Below, piece after piece: positions 63,772-64,000 of a DNA stretch of 64,000 nt (within the stretch, counting starts at the first letter, position 1; every line of letters starts with the position of its first letter). The position numbers and the translations under genes are program-made. The stretch lies in contig JADJYW010000003.1 of NCBI GenBank assembly GCA_016719605.1, positions 1 through 64,000 of the forward strand, in the 5' to 3' direction. This DNA is from Lewinellaceae bacterium (lineage in GTDB: Bacteria > Bacteroidota > Bacteroidia > Chitinophagales > Saprospiraceae). The notes under the pieces were generated by a model. That model made no database searches. It had not been told where the DNA came from and was given only the letters and a program-made list of their open reading frames with translations.

Positions 63772-64000
63772 CTAATGGCATTTAAAATAATCGAACGGTT
63801 CCAGGCAGTCTATACACCGGAACAGCGCCTTGCAGGCAGTAGAGCCGAACTGGGAGATCATTTCGGTATTTTCGGAGCCGCAATGCGGGCAGATCAGGGC
63901 GCGGCGCTCGCCGAGCAGGGCTTTTTTGTCCATGCTGCCATCGGCGGGCGGGGCGATGCCGTAGATGCGCAGTTTTTCGCGTCCTTCCGCACTGAGCCAG
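63772..64000 (-). CDS. paaD: Phenylacetyl-CoA epoxidase subunit PaaD (partial, C-terminal end)
   Basis: The minus-strand frame enters from the right edge of the window and ends with a TAG at 63772-63774, giving the last 75 residues. They carry the PaaD zinc-ribbon-like end: ICPHCGSENTEMISQFGSTA, CKALFRCIDCLEPFDYFKCH, with paired cysteines CPHC and CIDC. PaaD (also called PaaJ) is an iron-sulfur-maturation-type subunit needed for the ring epoxidase PaaABCE. The N terminus and the rest of the paa operon should lie just beyond the window. Confidence 0.9.
   Translation of the reverse strand, partial: WLSAEGREKLRIYGIAPPADGSMDKKALLGERRALICPHCGSENTEMISQFGSTACKALFRCIDCLEPFDYFKCH

Overview
The window looks like chromosomal DNA from a Bacteroidota bacterium, most likely of the Saprospiria/Chitinophagia side of the phylum. 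The evidence is fourfold: four secreted proteins with type IX secretion (gliding-type) C-terminal sorting domains; two paralogous outer-membrane proteins of the CarboxypepD_reg-like/DUF5686 type; promoters of the Bacteroidota form TTTG-N18/19-TAnnTTTG, including one in front of the tRNA; and a futalosine menaquinone route together with a mevalonate-type GHMP kinase. The genus assignment is inference. There is no phage, insertion sequence or CRISPR array.

Layout. 0-11 kb: mutS, a frameshifted adenosine deaminase, the first DUF5686 protein, tilS overlapping an LtaS-like sulfatase-fold membrane enzyme, an ECF sigma factor and ruvC. 11-16 kb: a 3-hydroxyacyl-CoA dehydrogenase and a PaaI-type thioesterase (phenylacetate degradation; the partial gene at the right edge is paaD of the same pathway), a type B T9SS protein, a frameshifted TolC-like gene and msrB. 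16-24 kb: a POT peptide transporter, a 43-residue membrane protein, and the polyamine genes nspC and arginine decarboxylase around the second DUF5686 protein. 24-31 kb: a DEDD exonuclease, a GT4 glycosyltransferase, a frameshifted YfhO-type membrane protein, an esterase and three small secreted proteins. 31-41 kb: a helix-hairpin-helix outer-membrane candidate, nfu, msrA-mqnA-mqnE, a frameshifted glycosyltransferase, trmN6, a secreted two-HKD phospholipase-D-like protein and yggS. 41-48.5 kb: a 1739-residue repeat protein, a mevalonate-kinase-like gene and a frameshifted DppC-like permease. 48.5-57.9 kb: an ArnT-like glycosyltransferase, sppA, an unknown helical protein, a type A T9SS protein and a sensor histidine kinase. 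58-64 kb: crtI and crtB (carotenoid synthesis), a PGM1-like ATP-grasp ligase, a Pycsar-type membrane effector with a degenerate HD domain, tRNA-Leu(GAG) and partial paaD.

Three themes cut across the genes. First, five genes are each broken by a single-base indel, mostly in or beside a short homopolymer run, and every break is repaired by one base. This looks more like assembly or sequencing error than decay. Second, five genes are preceded by short tandem repeats that are almost free of G on the coding strand and end within about 35 bases of the start codon; two of these arrays have an inverted partner array at the end of the upstream gene. Third, there are several clean palindromes, including a perfect 30-bp inverted repeat at 60.6 kb and a palindrome filling the promoter spacer of the arginine decarboxylase gene.

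The best candidates for something little described are the pseudo-HD/PycTM protein, the PGM1-like ligase beside the carotenoid genes, the secreted PLD-like protein and the leader repeat family.
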